Source: Rickettsiales bacterium
GTDB lineage: Bacteria > Pseudomonadota > Alphaproteobacteria > Rickettsiales > UBA1997
Direction: 5' to 3'
Assembly: GCA_031289855.1 (NCBI GenBank)
Contig: JAITOR010000036.1
Span: 1 to 6,983 of the forward strand
DNA: 6,983 nucleotides
A program made the translations under genes and the position numbers. Within the stretch, counting starts at the first letter, position 1. Every line of letters begins with the position of its first letter. This document shows, piece after piece, positions 1-5,419 of the stretch. The notes beneath the pieces were generated by a model. It ran no database searches, was not told where the DNA came from, and was given only the letters and a program-made list of their open reading frames with translations.

Positions 1-1041
1 AATGTAAAAAACGAAGAATATAATAATAATAAGGAAAACAAACCAAAAAACATCTTGAATAATACCTATGGTTATGATTTCAACAAATGGTTCAGCGATA
101 GGTTCAGAAAAAGAGAAAAATTAATGGAGTTAAAACAATTTATAAACGAACTTTATCGAATAGTAAAAGCAACTCATCCGCAAATATTAAATAATGAAGT
201 TTTGCATTGGCAAAAAAAGCCGCTCTTACTAAATGTTCCACAATTATTTTCTCAAAATGATTTGGAAAAAATGGCAAATAGTTACAAAAAACTTTCTGCA
301 TGGTGCAAAAAAAATGGCATTAAATGTTATGTTGTTTATATGCCAATTAGAGAAATGATAGTGCGAGATATGGCTGGCCTTTCAAATAATTTTGTTGAAG
401 CCAGTGATAAGGGAGAACAAGTAAATCAATATTTAAAAAGTAAAAAAATTGATTTTCAAGTTGTAAATTTGCATAAAAGATTCTTTGAATTGAGCAAAAA
501 AGAACAACCATTATATTGGAAAACTGATTGGCATCAAACAAATACTGCATCATTTTTATTTTATCAGGAAACTATGAAGGCGATAAAAAAAGATTTTCCT
601 GACATAAAATTTACAAACGATGATGAATGGATGATATCTTACGATAAAAAAATAGGAGTAGAAAAAGGTCTTTGTGGTAATAATGGAATTCTTTCAATTT
701 GCCCATTAAATACATCCTATAAATTTATTAAAAATAAAAATTCCATTAAAGTAGTATTAAATAAGGGCGAAAGAGATTTATTCCATAGTAAATATGAAAA
801 TGGTAACGATTATAGCATTTTAATATTGGGAGCAAGTTATGCAAGCCGAGTAAATAAATTTTTTTCATATGGTTTTAAAAATTACTATCAAAGTGGGATT
901 TTTCATCAGGGGAATGAAATAATTGCTAAATATGGTTCATTTACGGAAAAAACAATTGAAGCAATTATGCAAAAATATAATTTTAAACCACAAATGCTTG
1001 TGCTTTTTGATGTAGGTTTTACATATTCAAGTTCATTTTAA
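1..1041 (+). CDS. AlgX/AlgJ-like SGNH O-acetyltransferase-family protein, 5' end cut by window edge
   Basis: The reading frame is open from base 1, so the first in-frame start candidate, a TTG at 55, is probably internal and the true start lies upstream. Residue numbers here count from that TTG. The early part (YGYDFNKWFSDRFRKRE) resembles the segment after the membrane anchor in AlgJ/AlgX-type proteins. The motif TDWHQTN gives D158 and H160, and LGASYAS gives S261. This D-x-H plus later GxS order matches the Asp-His-Ser triad of the SGNH-like domain of AlgX, which O-acetylates exopolysaccharide in the periplasm. The signal or anchor segment is not visible. The substrate is unknown, and an MBOAT partner (AlgI-like) might lie upstream, but that is inference. 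The gene ends in TAA and overlaps the converging lipoprotein gene by 9 bp. Family assignment is fairly good; exact function is uncertain. Confidence 0.68.
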   Translation, partial: NVKNEEYNNNKENKPKNILNNTYGYDFNKWFSDRFRKREKLMELKQFINELYRIVKATHPQILNNEVLHWQKKPLLLNVPQLFSQNDLEKMANSYKKLSAWCKKNGIKCYVVYMPIREMIVRDMAGLSNNFVEASDKGEQVNQYLKSKKIDFQVVNLHKRFFELSKKEQPLYWKTDWHQTNTASFLFYQETMKAIKKDFPDIKFTNDDEWMISYDKKIGVEKGLCGNNGILSICPLNTSYKFIKNKNSIKVVLNKGERDLFHSKYENGNDYSILILGASYASRVNKFFSYGFKNYYQSGIFHQGNEIIAKYGSFTEKTIEAIMQKYNFKPQMLVLFDVGFTYSSSF

Positions 1042-1500
1042 ACAACTATTCAACAATATATCAATTCTGTTTTTTACTTCTTTTCCCGCTTGTAAAAATA
1101 AATTATTGTAGGAATATTTTTTATTTAAAACACTAACAAATCTTTTTTTTGTGTCATAATTCGTTGTATCCATAGTTTTAATTAATCCGCTGTATATGAT
1201 TTTTTCATTGCTTACTATTCTAAATTTGATGTTTAAAATTATGTTTTTTAAATCCACAGTGTTGGCAGCACTTAATAATGTGCCAGCCTCATTAATTATT
1301 GCCTCTAAAATAATTTCTTTTTCACTATTTATGCTATATTTTATACCACTTTCATTCATTATAATATTTGACAATTGTTTTTGTTCAACTTTCGACAAAT
1401 TACCACTAATTCTAATGTCAAAAAAATCATCGGAACAAATATAACTTTTATTTACACTGGCACAGGATAAAAAAAATAAAAATAAGAAAATCTTTTTCAT
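1033..1500 (-). CDS. putative lipoprotein, LptE-like (LPS assembly) possible
   Basis: This 155-residue protein starts with MKKIFLFLFFLSC, a basic then hydrophobic signal segment ending at C13. The lipobox is imperfect (FLSC rather than L-[AS]-[GA]-C), but a lipoprotein signal is the best reading. The rest alternates short beta-like stretches (EIILEAII, KNIILNIKFRIV, KIIYSGLI), then a T-x-x-Y-D segment and a C-terminal helix (LFLQAGKEVKNRIDILL). That order resembles alphaproteobacterial LptE, the outer-membrane lipoprotein that plugs LptD. The usual GF-x-PLY just after the cysteine is missing, and leuS and holA, frequent LptE neighbours, are not here, so LptE is only a suggestion. The start is an ATG with no Shine-Dalgarno sequence; an in-frame TAA at 1519-1521 rules out a longer N-terminus. 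It is the only annotated gene here, apart from the candidate small ORF, that ends in TGA. Confidence 0.6.
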   Translation of the reverse strand: MKKIFLFLFFLSCASVNKSYICSDDFFDIRISGNLSKVEQKQLSNIIMNESGIKYSINSEKEIILEAIINEAGTLLSAANTVDLKNIILNIKFRIVSNEKIIYSGLIKTMDTTNYDTKKRFVSVLNKKYSYNNLFLQAGKEVKNRIDILLNSCLK

Positions 1501-1634
1501 ACTATCTTTTTTTTTATTTTAACTATTAATATAGAACATATATGTTTCATTTTCTTCATTCTAACAACAGCCTTCTCGATTTCGTTTTTTTCGAAAAAGT
1601 TCTTTATTTCATTGCTATGCATTTTTACTTTCAT
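1497..1634 (-). CDS. possible small ORF, 45 residues, ATGA-coupled to the lipoprotein gene
   Basis: I do not recognise this product. An ATG at 1634-1632 opens 45 codons whose TGA stop shares the ATGA with the lipoprotein start, the geometry expected of translationally coupled genes. The product is basic and lysine-rich, with a charged middle (FFEKNEIEKAVVRMKKMK) and a short hydrophobic stretch near the C-terminus (ICSILIVKI). The middle of the ORF is less AT-rich than the flanking spacer, which mildly favours coding. No Shine-Dalgarno sequence precedes it; a second in-frame ATG lies at 1622-1620. It could be a leader peptide, the remnant of a longer gene, or chance in AT-rich DNA. Confidence 0.25.
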   Translation of the reverse strand: MKVKMHSNEIKNFFEKNEIEKAVVRMKKMKHICSILIVKIKKKIV

Positions 1635-1779
1635 ATTAAAAGGATATATTAAATTTTAAAAAAAGCAAACTAAAAGTGAAAAAGAATTTTTTTAATTGCA
1701 AGCATAAAATTCACTCTTCCCCTCAAAAAAAGATAAAAGTGGAAGAGTGTGTGTATACAATATAAAAATAATTATATAA
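1501..1779. other. 279-bp region between the lipoprotein gene and rpsC
   Basis: This spacer contains the possible 45-codon ORF (1497-1634, minus strand), a 12-bp palindrome TTTTTCGAAAAA at 1587-1598 inside it, and the hairpin at 1712-1749 downstream of rpsC. I see no tRNA-like cloverleaf or repeat here, and no promoter worth naming in the roughly 75 bp between the hairpin and the small ORF. Confidence 0.6.
1712..1749 (-). terminator. hairpin downstream of rpsC, probable terminator
   Basis: CACTCTTCC (1712-1720) and GGAAGAGTG (1741-1749) form a 9-bp perfect stem around a 20-nt loop, starting about 30 nt after the rpsC stop. On the minus strand the stem is followed by AATTTTATGC, so the U-run is short for a classical intrinsic terminator. 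It may instead be an mRNA 3'-end stabiliser. Its GC content stands out against the AT-rich surroundings. Confidence 0.5.
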
Positions 1780-2427
1780 TTATTTTCTTATTAATTTCTT
1801 ACTATTTCCAACTTTATTTCTACAAATCCAAACTTTTACACCTACTATACCCATTATTGTATGAGATTCGGCTGTTGCATAATCAACATCAGCTTTTAAT
1901 GTATGAAGTGGTATTGAACCTTCCTTAAAAGTTTCACTTCTTGCAATATCAGCACCATTTAATCTACCACCAACTTTGATTTTAATACCTTGTATTCCAA
2001 ATCTCATGGCAGTTTGAATTGCTTTTTTAATAACTCTTTTATACGCTGCTCTGTTTTCAATTTGTTTTGCAATGTTTAAAGCTACAACTTGTGCATCTGC
2101 ATCTGGTTGTGTTACTTCATTAATTTTTACATTAACTTCTTTTTCACCCAATTTTTTAACTTGTTCTTTAACTTTATCAATGTCAGCACCTTTCTTGCCA
2201 ATCAAAACACCTGGTTTTGCGGTTTTGATAATAACATTTATTCCATTTCCCACTCTTTCAATAATCACTTTACTAATTGCGGCATCAGGGAATGTTTTTA
2301 ATATATCTTCTCTAATCTTCAAATCTTTCAAAAGATTGTCAGCATATTTTTCTTCATTATACCATACTGAACCCCAATTATGATTAGTTAATAATCTAAA
2401 ACCTGTTGGATTGACTTTTTGTCCCAT
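1780..2427 (-). CDS. rpsC: 30S ribosomal protein uS3
   Basis: Small-subunit protein uS3 binds 16S rRNA in the head of the 30S subunit and lines the mRNA entry channel. The 215-residue length is normal to slightly short for bacteria. It begins with MGQKVNPTGFR. The KH domain has the GKKG loop at residues 77-80 (PGVLIGKKGADIDK), the basic helix RVIKKAIQTAMR is at 131-142, and the conserved C-terminal motif SIPLHTLKADVDY is at 171-183, followed by GVKVW. The start is secure: a strong Shine-Dalgarno AAGGAG lies inside the last codons of rplV, about 6 nt before the ATG, and only 3 bp separate the two genes, so they form an operon. In the usual S10 operon rplP, rpmC and rpsQ follow; here the operon stops at a hairpin. 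Confidence 0.98.
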   Translation of the reverse strand: MGQKVNPTGFRLLTNHNWGSVWYNEEKYADNLLKDLKIREDILKTFPDAAISKVIIERVGNGINVIIKTAKPGVLIGKKGADIDKVKEQVKKLGEKEVNVKINEVTQPDADAQVVALNIAKQIENRAAYKRVIKKAIQTAMRFGIQGIKIKVGGRLNGADIARSETFKEGSIPLHTLKADVDYATAESHTIMGIVGVKVWICRNKVGNSKKLIRK

Positions 2428-2430
2428 ATA

Positions 2431-2943
2431 TTACTCCTTATTTGCTTTTGTTTTAGTTGCTCTAACTATCGCTTCTTGCTCTGCAACCACTATTCTAATA
2501 TTACTAAACGGCTTTAATAACTTACTGCTTTTACCTCTACCTCTTGCAGTGAATCTCTTTAACACCATAGATTTTCCAACATCTACATTTTTAATATAGA
2601 GTTTATCAATATCTAAACCAAAGTTATTTTCTGCATTTGACATAGCAGATTTAAGAAGTTTATTAACATCTTTTGCTGCTCCCTTTGTAGAAAAAGTTAA
2701 AGCAGCCACAGCTTTATTGACTGGCATACCCTTTATAGTTCTTGCTAAAGCAGCCAATTTAATTGGACTCACTTTAAGAGATTTTAATTTTGCATCCGCT
2801 GTTTTCGGTGCTTTTACGACTTCTTTTTTTTTCACTGGAACTGCTACTTTTTTAGGAGCAGTCTCCTTTTTTTGAGTAGTCGCTTCAATTTCTTTCTTAA
2901 CAGAAATTGCTTTTTCATCAGTATTTTTTTTACTATTTGCCAT
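2431..2943 (-). CDS. rplV: 50S ribosomal protein uL22 with lysine-rich N-terminal extension
   Basis: Large-subunit protein uL22 contacts 23S rRNA and reaches with a beta hairpin into the peptide exit tunnel. The conserved core runs from about residue 53 (LKSLKVSPIKLAALARTIKG) to about 155. It includes SNAENNFGLD (102-111) and the tunnel-hairpin signature KRFTARGRGKSSKLLKPFSN (129-148). At 170 residues it is longer than the common 110-127, because about 50 residues rich in Lys, Ala, Val and Pro precede the core. No methionine lies between residue 1 and the core, so the extension is part of the natural reading frame. It is probably disordered and may bind rRNA. There is no clear Shine-Dalgarno at its ATG. 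It leads a two-gene operon with rpsC and is divergent from rplO. The usual upstream neighbours rplB and rpsS are absent. Confidence 0.97.
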   Translation of the reverse strand: MANSKKNTDEKAISVKKEIEATTQKKETAPKKVAVPVKKKEVVKAPKTADAKLKSLKVSPIKLAALARTIKGMPVNKAVAALTFSTKGAAKDVNKLLKSAMSNAENNFGLDIDKLYIKNVDVGKSMVLKRFTARGRGKSSKLLKPFSNIRIVVAEQEAIVRATKTKANKE

Positions 2944-2975
2944 CTTATAATAATTTACAAATTTATCTATTTTAG

Positions 2976-3004
2976 ATAATAAATAATTAAAAAATAAAAA
3001 GCAA
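2976..3004 (-). promoter_or_regulatory. candidate promoter for rplV-rpsC
   Basis: On the minus strand TTGCTT (3004-2999) and TATTAT (2981-2976) are separated by 17 bp. The -10 matches sigma-70 at 5 of 6 positions and the -35 at 3 of 6. Predicted transcription start is near 2969, leaving a leader of about 26 nt. Such matches arise easily in AT-rich DNA, but a promoter for the divergent operon must lie in this short region. Confidence 0.35.
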
Positions 3005-3022
3005 ATAAAAAATTAAATTAAT

Positions 3023-3051
3023 TTGACAATAAGTATTTTATTCACTATGTT
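3023..3051 (+). promoter_or_regulatory. strong sigma-70-type promoter for rplO
   Basis: A perfect TTGACA -35 (3023-3028) and TATGTT -10 (3046-3051) are separated by the ideal 17 bp. The predicted start near 3058 gives a leader of about 23 nt that contains the AAAGG ribosome-binding site at 3070-3074, six bases before the rplO ATG. The whole-consensus -35 makes this the best-supported promoter in the window. Confidence 0.65.
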
Positions 3052-3080
3052 ATTAACATTGTATGTAATAAAGGTTTATA

Positions 3081-3500
3081 ATGAGATTAAATGAAATAAA
3101 TTCAGTTGCTAATGCCAATAAAAAAAGAGTTGGAAGAGGTATAGGTTCTGGTAAAGGCAAGACATCTGGTAAAGGACATAAGGGTCAAAAATCAAGGTCT
3201 AACGCCAAATCAATGCAAGGTTTTGAGGGTGGACAAACTCCATTACATAGGAGGTTGCCTAAAAGAGGTTTTAATCATCATACTGATATTAAAAGCGAAG
3301 TATTAAACACTGATGCAATTATCATTTTAATTGAAAAGGGCACTTTATCAAACGATATCTCAAAACAAGAATTAATAACAAAAAGAATTGTTAAAAAGGA
3401 TGCTGTGGTAAAACTTTTACAAGGAAAAAAAGAAGTTAAAAAACCTTTTAAAATCGAAGTTGATAAATATTCAAAAAATGTTGAAAAATACAAGAAATAA
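3081..3500 (+). CDS. rplO: 50S ribosomal protein uL15
   Basis: Large-subunit protein uL15 is a 23S rRNA-binding assembly protein. The family signature is clear: a glycine- and lysine-rich N-terminal extension (KKRVGRGIGSGKGKTSGKGH at residues 14-33, then KGQKSR) and the segment FEGGQTPLHRRLPKRGF at 48-64. The C-terminal domain ends with a short basic tail. At 139 residues it is slightly shorter than the usual 144-155. The start is supported by an AAAGG ribosome-binding site 6 bases upstream. In most bacteria rplO sits in the spc operon between rpmD and secY. Here it stands alone with its own promoter and terminator, head to head with rplV. Confidence 0.97.
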   Translation: MRLNEINSVANANKKRVGRGIGSGKGKTSGKGHKGQKSRSNAKSMQGFEGGQTPLHRRLPKRGFNHHTDIKSEVLNTDAIIILIEKGTLSNDISKQELITKRIVKKDAVVKLLQGKKEVKKPFKIEVDKYSKNVEKYKK

Positions 3501-3516
3501 ATAAATATAATAAATT

Positions 3517-3548
3517 AAAAATGGATTGTAAATTTACAATCCATTTTT
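3517..3548. terminator. bidirectional intrinsic terminator between rplO and the GNAT gene
   Basis: This is a perfect 32-bp inverted repeat with 16-bp arms, centred between 3532 and 3533. The central part ATGGATTGTA pairs with TACAATCCAT and is flanked by AAAAA on one side and TTTTT on the other. Either strand therefore reads a hairpin followed by a U-run. It lies 16 bp after the rplO stop and 3 bp after the stop of the converging acetyltransferase gene, as expected for a terminator serving both. Confidence 0.88.
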
Positions 3549-3551
3549 GTA

Positions 3552-4064
3552 TTAATAGATATTTTTTGCCACCATAAAAACTTGTTTATTCTCCCATGAA
3601 TTACTTTTTATATTTGTATCAATTTTATTTTTTCCCACTTGCTTAAATCCTATTTTTTCACAACTTTTGATCATTGCGGGATTTTTGCTTTCACCCCAAA
3701 AGCCACCACCATCATAGTTTTTATCATCAATAAAAATTTTAAACATATTTCTTAATATTTCTCTAAAAAGCCCTTTTCCTCTTAATTCACCATACAATCT
3801 TCCTGCAAAAGTATATTGCATATTATATTCTTTTATTTCATCTGGTATTTCAGCCTTTCCAAACCAAAAAATACCAAGCAATACACCATTATTCTCTAAT
3901 GTATATATTGTTCTACCTTTTTTTAACCATTCATTTATTGAATTTTCATCTTTAAATCGTTTTGGATCGGATGTGGTTTGAACATCTTTATCGTCCGCAT
4001 TATTAGAGTATTGTATTAACTGCCCCATTAAATGTTGCGGAATATTTTTATTGACTTTATACAT
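3552..4064 (-). CDS. GNAT-family N-acetyltransferase
   Basis: The 170-residue product has the hallmarks of the GNAT fold, which transfers an acetyl group from acetyl-CoA to an amine. A central strand (VLLGIFWFGKAEI, 61-73) is followed by the acetyl-CoA pyrophosphate loop ELRGKGLFREIL (93-104), close to the Q/R-x-x-G-x-G/A motif but with Glu in place of the first Gln/Arg. Motif B is NPAMIKSCEKIGFKQVG (128-144). The region before residue 60 is not recognisable and may set substrate choice, which cannot be told from sequence. An upstream in-frame TTG at 4082 would add six residues; I prefer the ATG at 4064 because a candidate promoter places transcription start at that ATG. No Shine-Dalgarno precedes either start. 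It is a single-gene unit divergent from rpmF. Confidence 0.85.
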   Translation of the reverse strand: MYKVNKNIPQHLMGQLIQYSNNADDKDVQTTSDPKRFKDENSINEWLKKGRTIYTLENNGVLLGIFWFGKAEIPDEIKEYNMQYTFAGRLYGELRGKGLFREILRNMFKIFIDDKNYDGGGFWGESKNPAMIKSCEKIGFKQVGKNKIDTNIKSNSWENKQVFMVAKNIY

Positions 4065-4070
4065 AGTAAA

Positions 4071-4098
4071 ATAATAATACAAAGTAAAAAAAAGTCAA
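4071..4098 (-). promoter_or_regulatory. candidate promoter for the GNAT gene, predicting a leaderless mRNA
   Basis: On the minus strand TTGACT (4098-4093) and TATTAT (4076-4071) are separated by 16 bp. Six bases (TTTACT) then precede the ATG at 4064, so the expected transcription start is the A of the start codon. The absence of any Shine-Dalgarno sequence fits leaderless translation. Confidence 0.45.
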
Positions 4099-4114
4099 AA
4101 TAATTAAAATTTAT

Positions 4115-4142
4115 TTGAATTATAAATATTATCTTTTATCAT
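4115..4142 (+). promoter_or_regulatory. candidate promoter for rpmF-plsX
   Basis: TTGAAT (4115-4120) and TATCAT (4137-4142) are separated by 16 bp, matching sigma-70 at 4 of 6 and 5 of 6 positions. The predicted start near 4149 gives a leader of about 18 nt. A weak TGGA at 4157-4160 may act as ribosome-binding site for rpmF. Confidence 0.42.
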
Positions 4143-4166
4143 TAAAAAAAATAAACTGGAATAAAT

Positions 4167-4382
4167 ATGGCAGTACCAAAGAAAAAAGTTAGTAAATCTC
4201 AAGCAGGAATGAGAAAAGGTGGTAATGGAGCATTGAGTGTAAAATTACCAAATGTTATTATTGACAAGGATACAGGTGAATACAAGTTGGCTCATCATAT
4301 TTCTGTCGATGGTTATTATAATGGTAAAAAGGTTGTAAAGGATAAACCCGTGAAGGTAAAAGAAGAACAACCTAATCAATAA
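4167..4382 (+). CDS. rpmF: 50S ribosomal protein bL32
   Basis: Small large-subunit protein bL32. The product begins with the family hallmark MAVPKKKVSKSQAGMRKG, which follows removal of Met in the mature protein. The middle GEYKLAHHISVDGYYNGKKV (37-56) matches the alphaproteobacterial type, where His-His replaces the C-x-x-C of zinc-binding bL32. There are no cysteines at all. At 71 residues it is slightly longer than the usual 55-65, because of a charged tail. Its TAA stop overlaps the plsX ATG as TAATG, so the two are co-transcribed and probably translationally coupled. The rpmF-plsX pairing is widely conserved in Proteobacteria. Confidence 0.97.
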   Translation: MAVPKKKVSKSQAGMRKGGNGALSVKLPNVIIDKDTGEYKLAHHISVDGYYNGKKVVKDKPVKVKEEQPNQ

Positions 4383-5413
4383 TGACTGAAAAAATAACTA
4401 TTGCTATTGATTGCATGGGTGGCGATTTCGCTCCATGTTCCGTAGTAGACGGTATGGAATTAGCACTTAAAAATACAAAGGAAGATGTGTTCTTTTTGCT
4501 TTATGGCGATGAGATAAAAATTGAAAAGTGTTTAATTGGTAAAAAACTATTAAAAAATAATTCAAAAGTTATACATGCATCGGAAGTAGTAACTGCTGAT
4601 ACCAAACCACATATTGCTGTAAGACAAAGGGATACAAGCATGAGATTGGCAATAGAGGCTGTAAAAAATAATGAAGCGAATGCCGTGATATCAGCGGGAA
4701 ATACCGGTGCATACATGGCATTGGCAAAAATTATTTTACGAACAATGCAAGGAATTGAAAGACCAGCATTGATACAACTTCTTCCTAATTATTTGGGAAC
4801 TTCAACTGCATTGCTTGATATGGGAGCAAATTTGGAGTGTGATTCAACGAATCTTTTTCAATTTGCAATTATGGGATGGGCTTATTATAAGGCGATTAAT
4901 AATATTTTAAGCCCAAGTATTGCAATTTTAAATATTGGAAGTGAAGAAATGAAGGGGAACGATTCGATTAAAAATGCCTCTCAAATGTTAAAAAATAGCC
5001 TTTTGAAAGAAAATTTTAGGGGTTATGTGGAAAGTGATAAAATGTTGGAGGGCGACATAAATATTGTGGTAACTGATGGTTTTACTGGAAATGTAGTTTT
5101 AAAAGCCATTGAAGGAACAAGTAAATTTTTTGCTTCGGTAATTAAAAGTGGCTTTACAAGTAATATTTTTGCTATGTTTGGCTATTTTTTTGCAAAAGGT
5201 GGTTTAAACAAGGCAAAAAAAAGAATTGACCACAAAAGATATAACGGTGCAATGTTAGTGGGTGTGAATGGTGTAGTGGTTAAAAGTCATGGAAATGCTG
5301 ACAAAATCTCATGTTCTTTTGCAATTTTAAATACAATAAATCTCGTAAAAAATAAAATAAATGAAGAAATTATAGAATATGCAAAAATAACAGACACCAA
5401 TGAAATAATTTAA
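4382..5413 (+). CDS. plsX: phosphate acyltransferase PlsX
   Basis: PlsX converts acyl-ACP and phosphate to acyl-phosphate, the acyl donor PlsY uses to make lysophosphatidic acid in phospholipid synthesis. It acts at the inner face of the cytoplasmic membrane. At 343 residues it is full length. Family motifs are intact and in order: DCMGGD (10-15), SAGNTGA (104-110), LDMGAN (145-150), LNIGSE (183-188), TDGFTGN (231-237) and KRYNGAMLVGVNGVVVKSHG (285-304). The stretch around 255-275 is hydrophobic, consistent with the membrane-binding helices of the family. The ATG overlaps the rpmF stop by one base. In many relatives fabH follows; here glyS converges 6 bp after the stop, so fabH must be elsewhere or absent. 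Confidence 0.97.
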   Translation: MTEKITIAIDCMGGDFAPCSVVDGMELALKNTKEDVFFLLYGDEIKIEKCLIGKKLLKNNSKVIHASEVVTADTKPHIAVRQRDTSMRLAIEAVKNNEANAVISAGNTGAYMALAKIILRTMQGIERPALIQLLPNYLGTSTALLDMGANLECDSTNLFQFAIMGWAYYKAINNILSPSIAILNIGSEEMKGNDSIKNASQMLKNSLLKENFRGYVESDKMLEGDINIVVTDGFTGNVVLKAIEGTSKFFASVIKSGFTSNIFAMFGYFFAKGGLNKAKKRIDHKRYNGAMLVGVNGVVVKSHGNADKISCSFAILNTINLVKNKINEEIIEYAKITDTNEII

Positions 5414-5419
5414 TTATTT

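Noticed and set aside
55..57. TTG at 55 as the true start of the first gene
   Set aside because: The frame is open to base 1 and the protein lacks the N-terminal anchor of its family, so the gene most likely starts outside the window.
1033..1041. TGA read as tryptophan (alternative code)
   Set aside because: TGA is a stop only for the lipoprotein gene and the candidate small ORF, while tryptophans in the conserved proteins (uS3, PlsX, GlyRS) are encoded by TGG, so nothing here needs a changed code.
1196..1444. Plus-strand ORF of 82 codons opposite the lipoprotein gene
   Set aside because: It is antisense to a better-supported gene, starts without a ribosome-binding site, and has the hydrophobic composition typical of antisense reading of AT-rich genes.
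2072..2383. Plus-strand ORF of 103 codons opposite rpsC
   Set aside because: It is a shadow of a certain ribosomal protein gene, whose conserved motifs lie on the minus strand.
4065..4082. TTG at 4082 as start of the GNAT gene
   Set aside because: It adds only MYYYFT, has no ribosome-binding site, and falls within the spacer of the predicted promoter.
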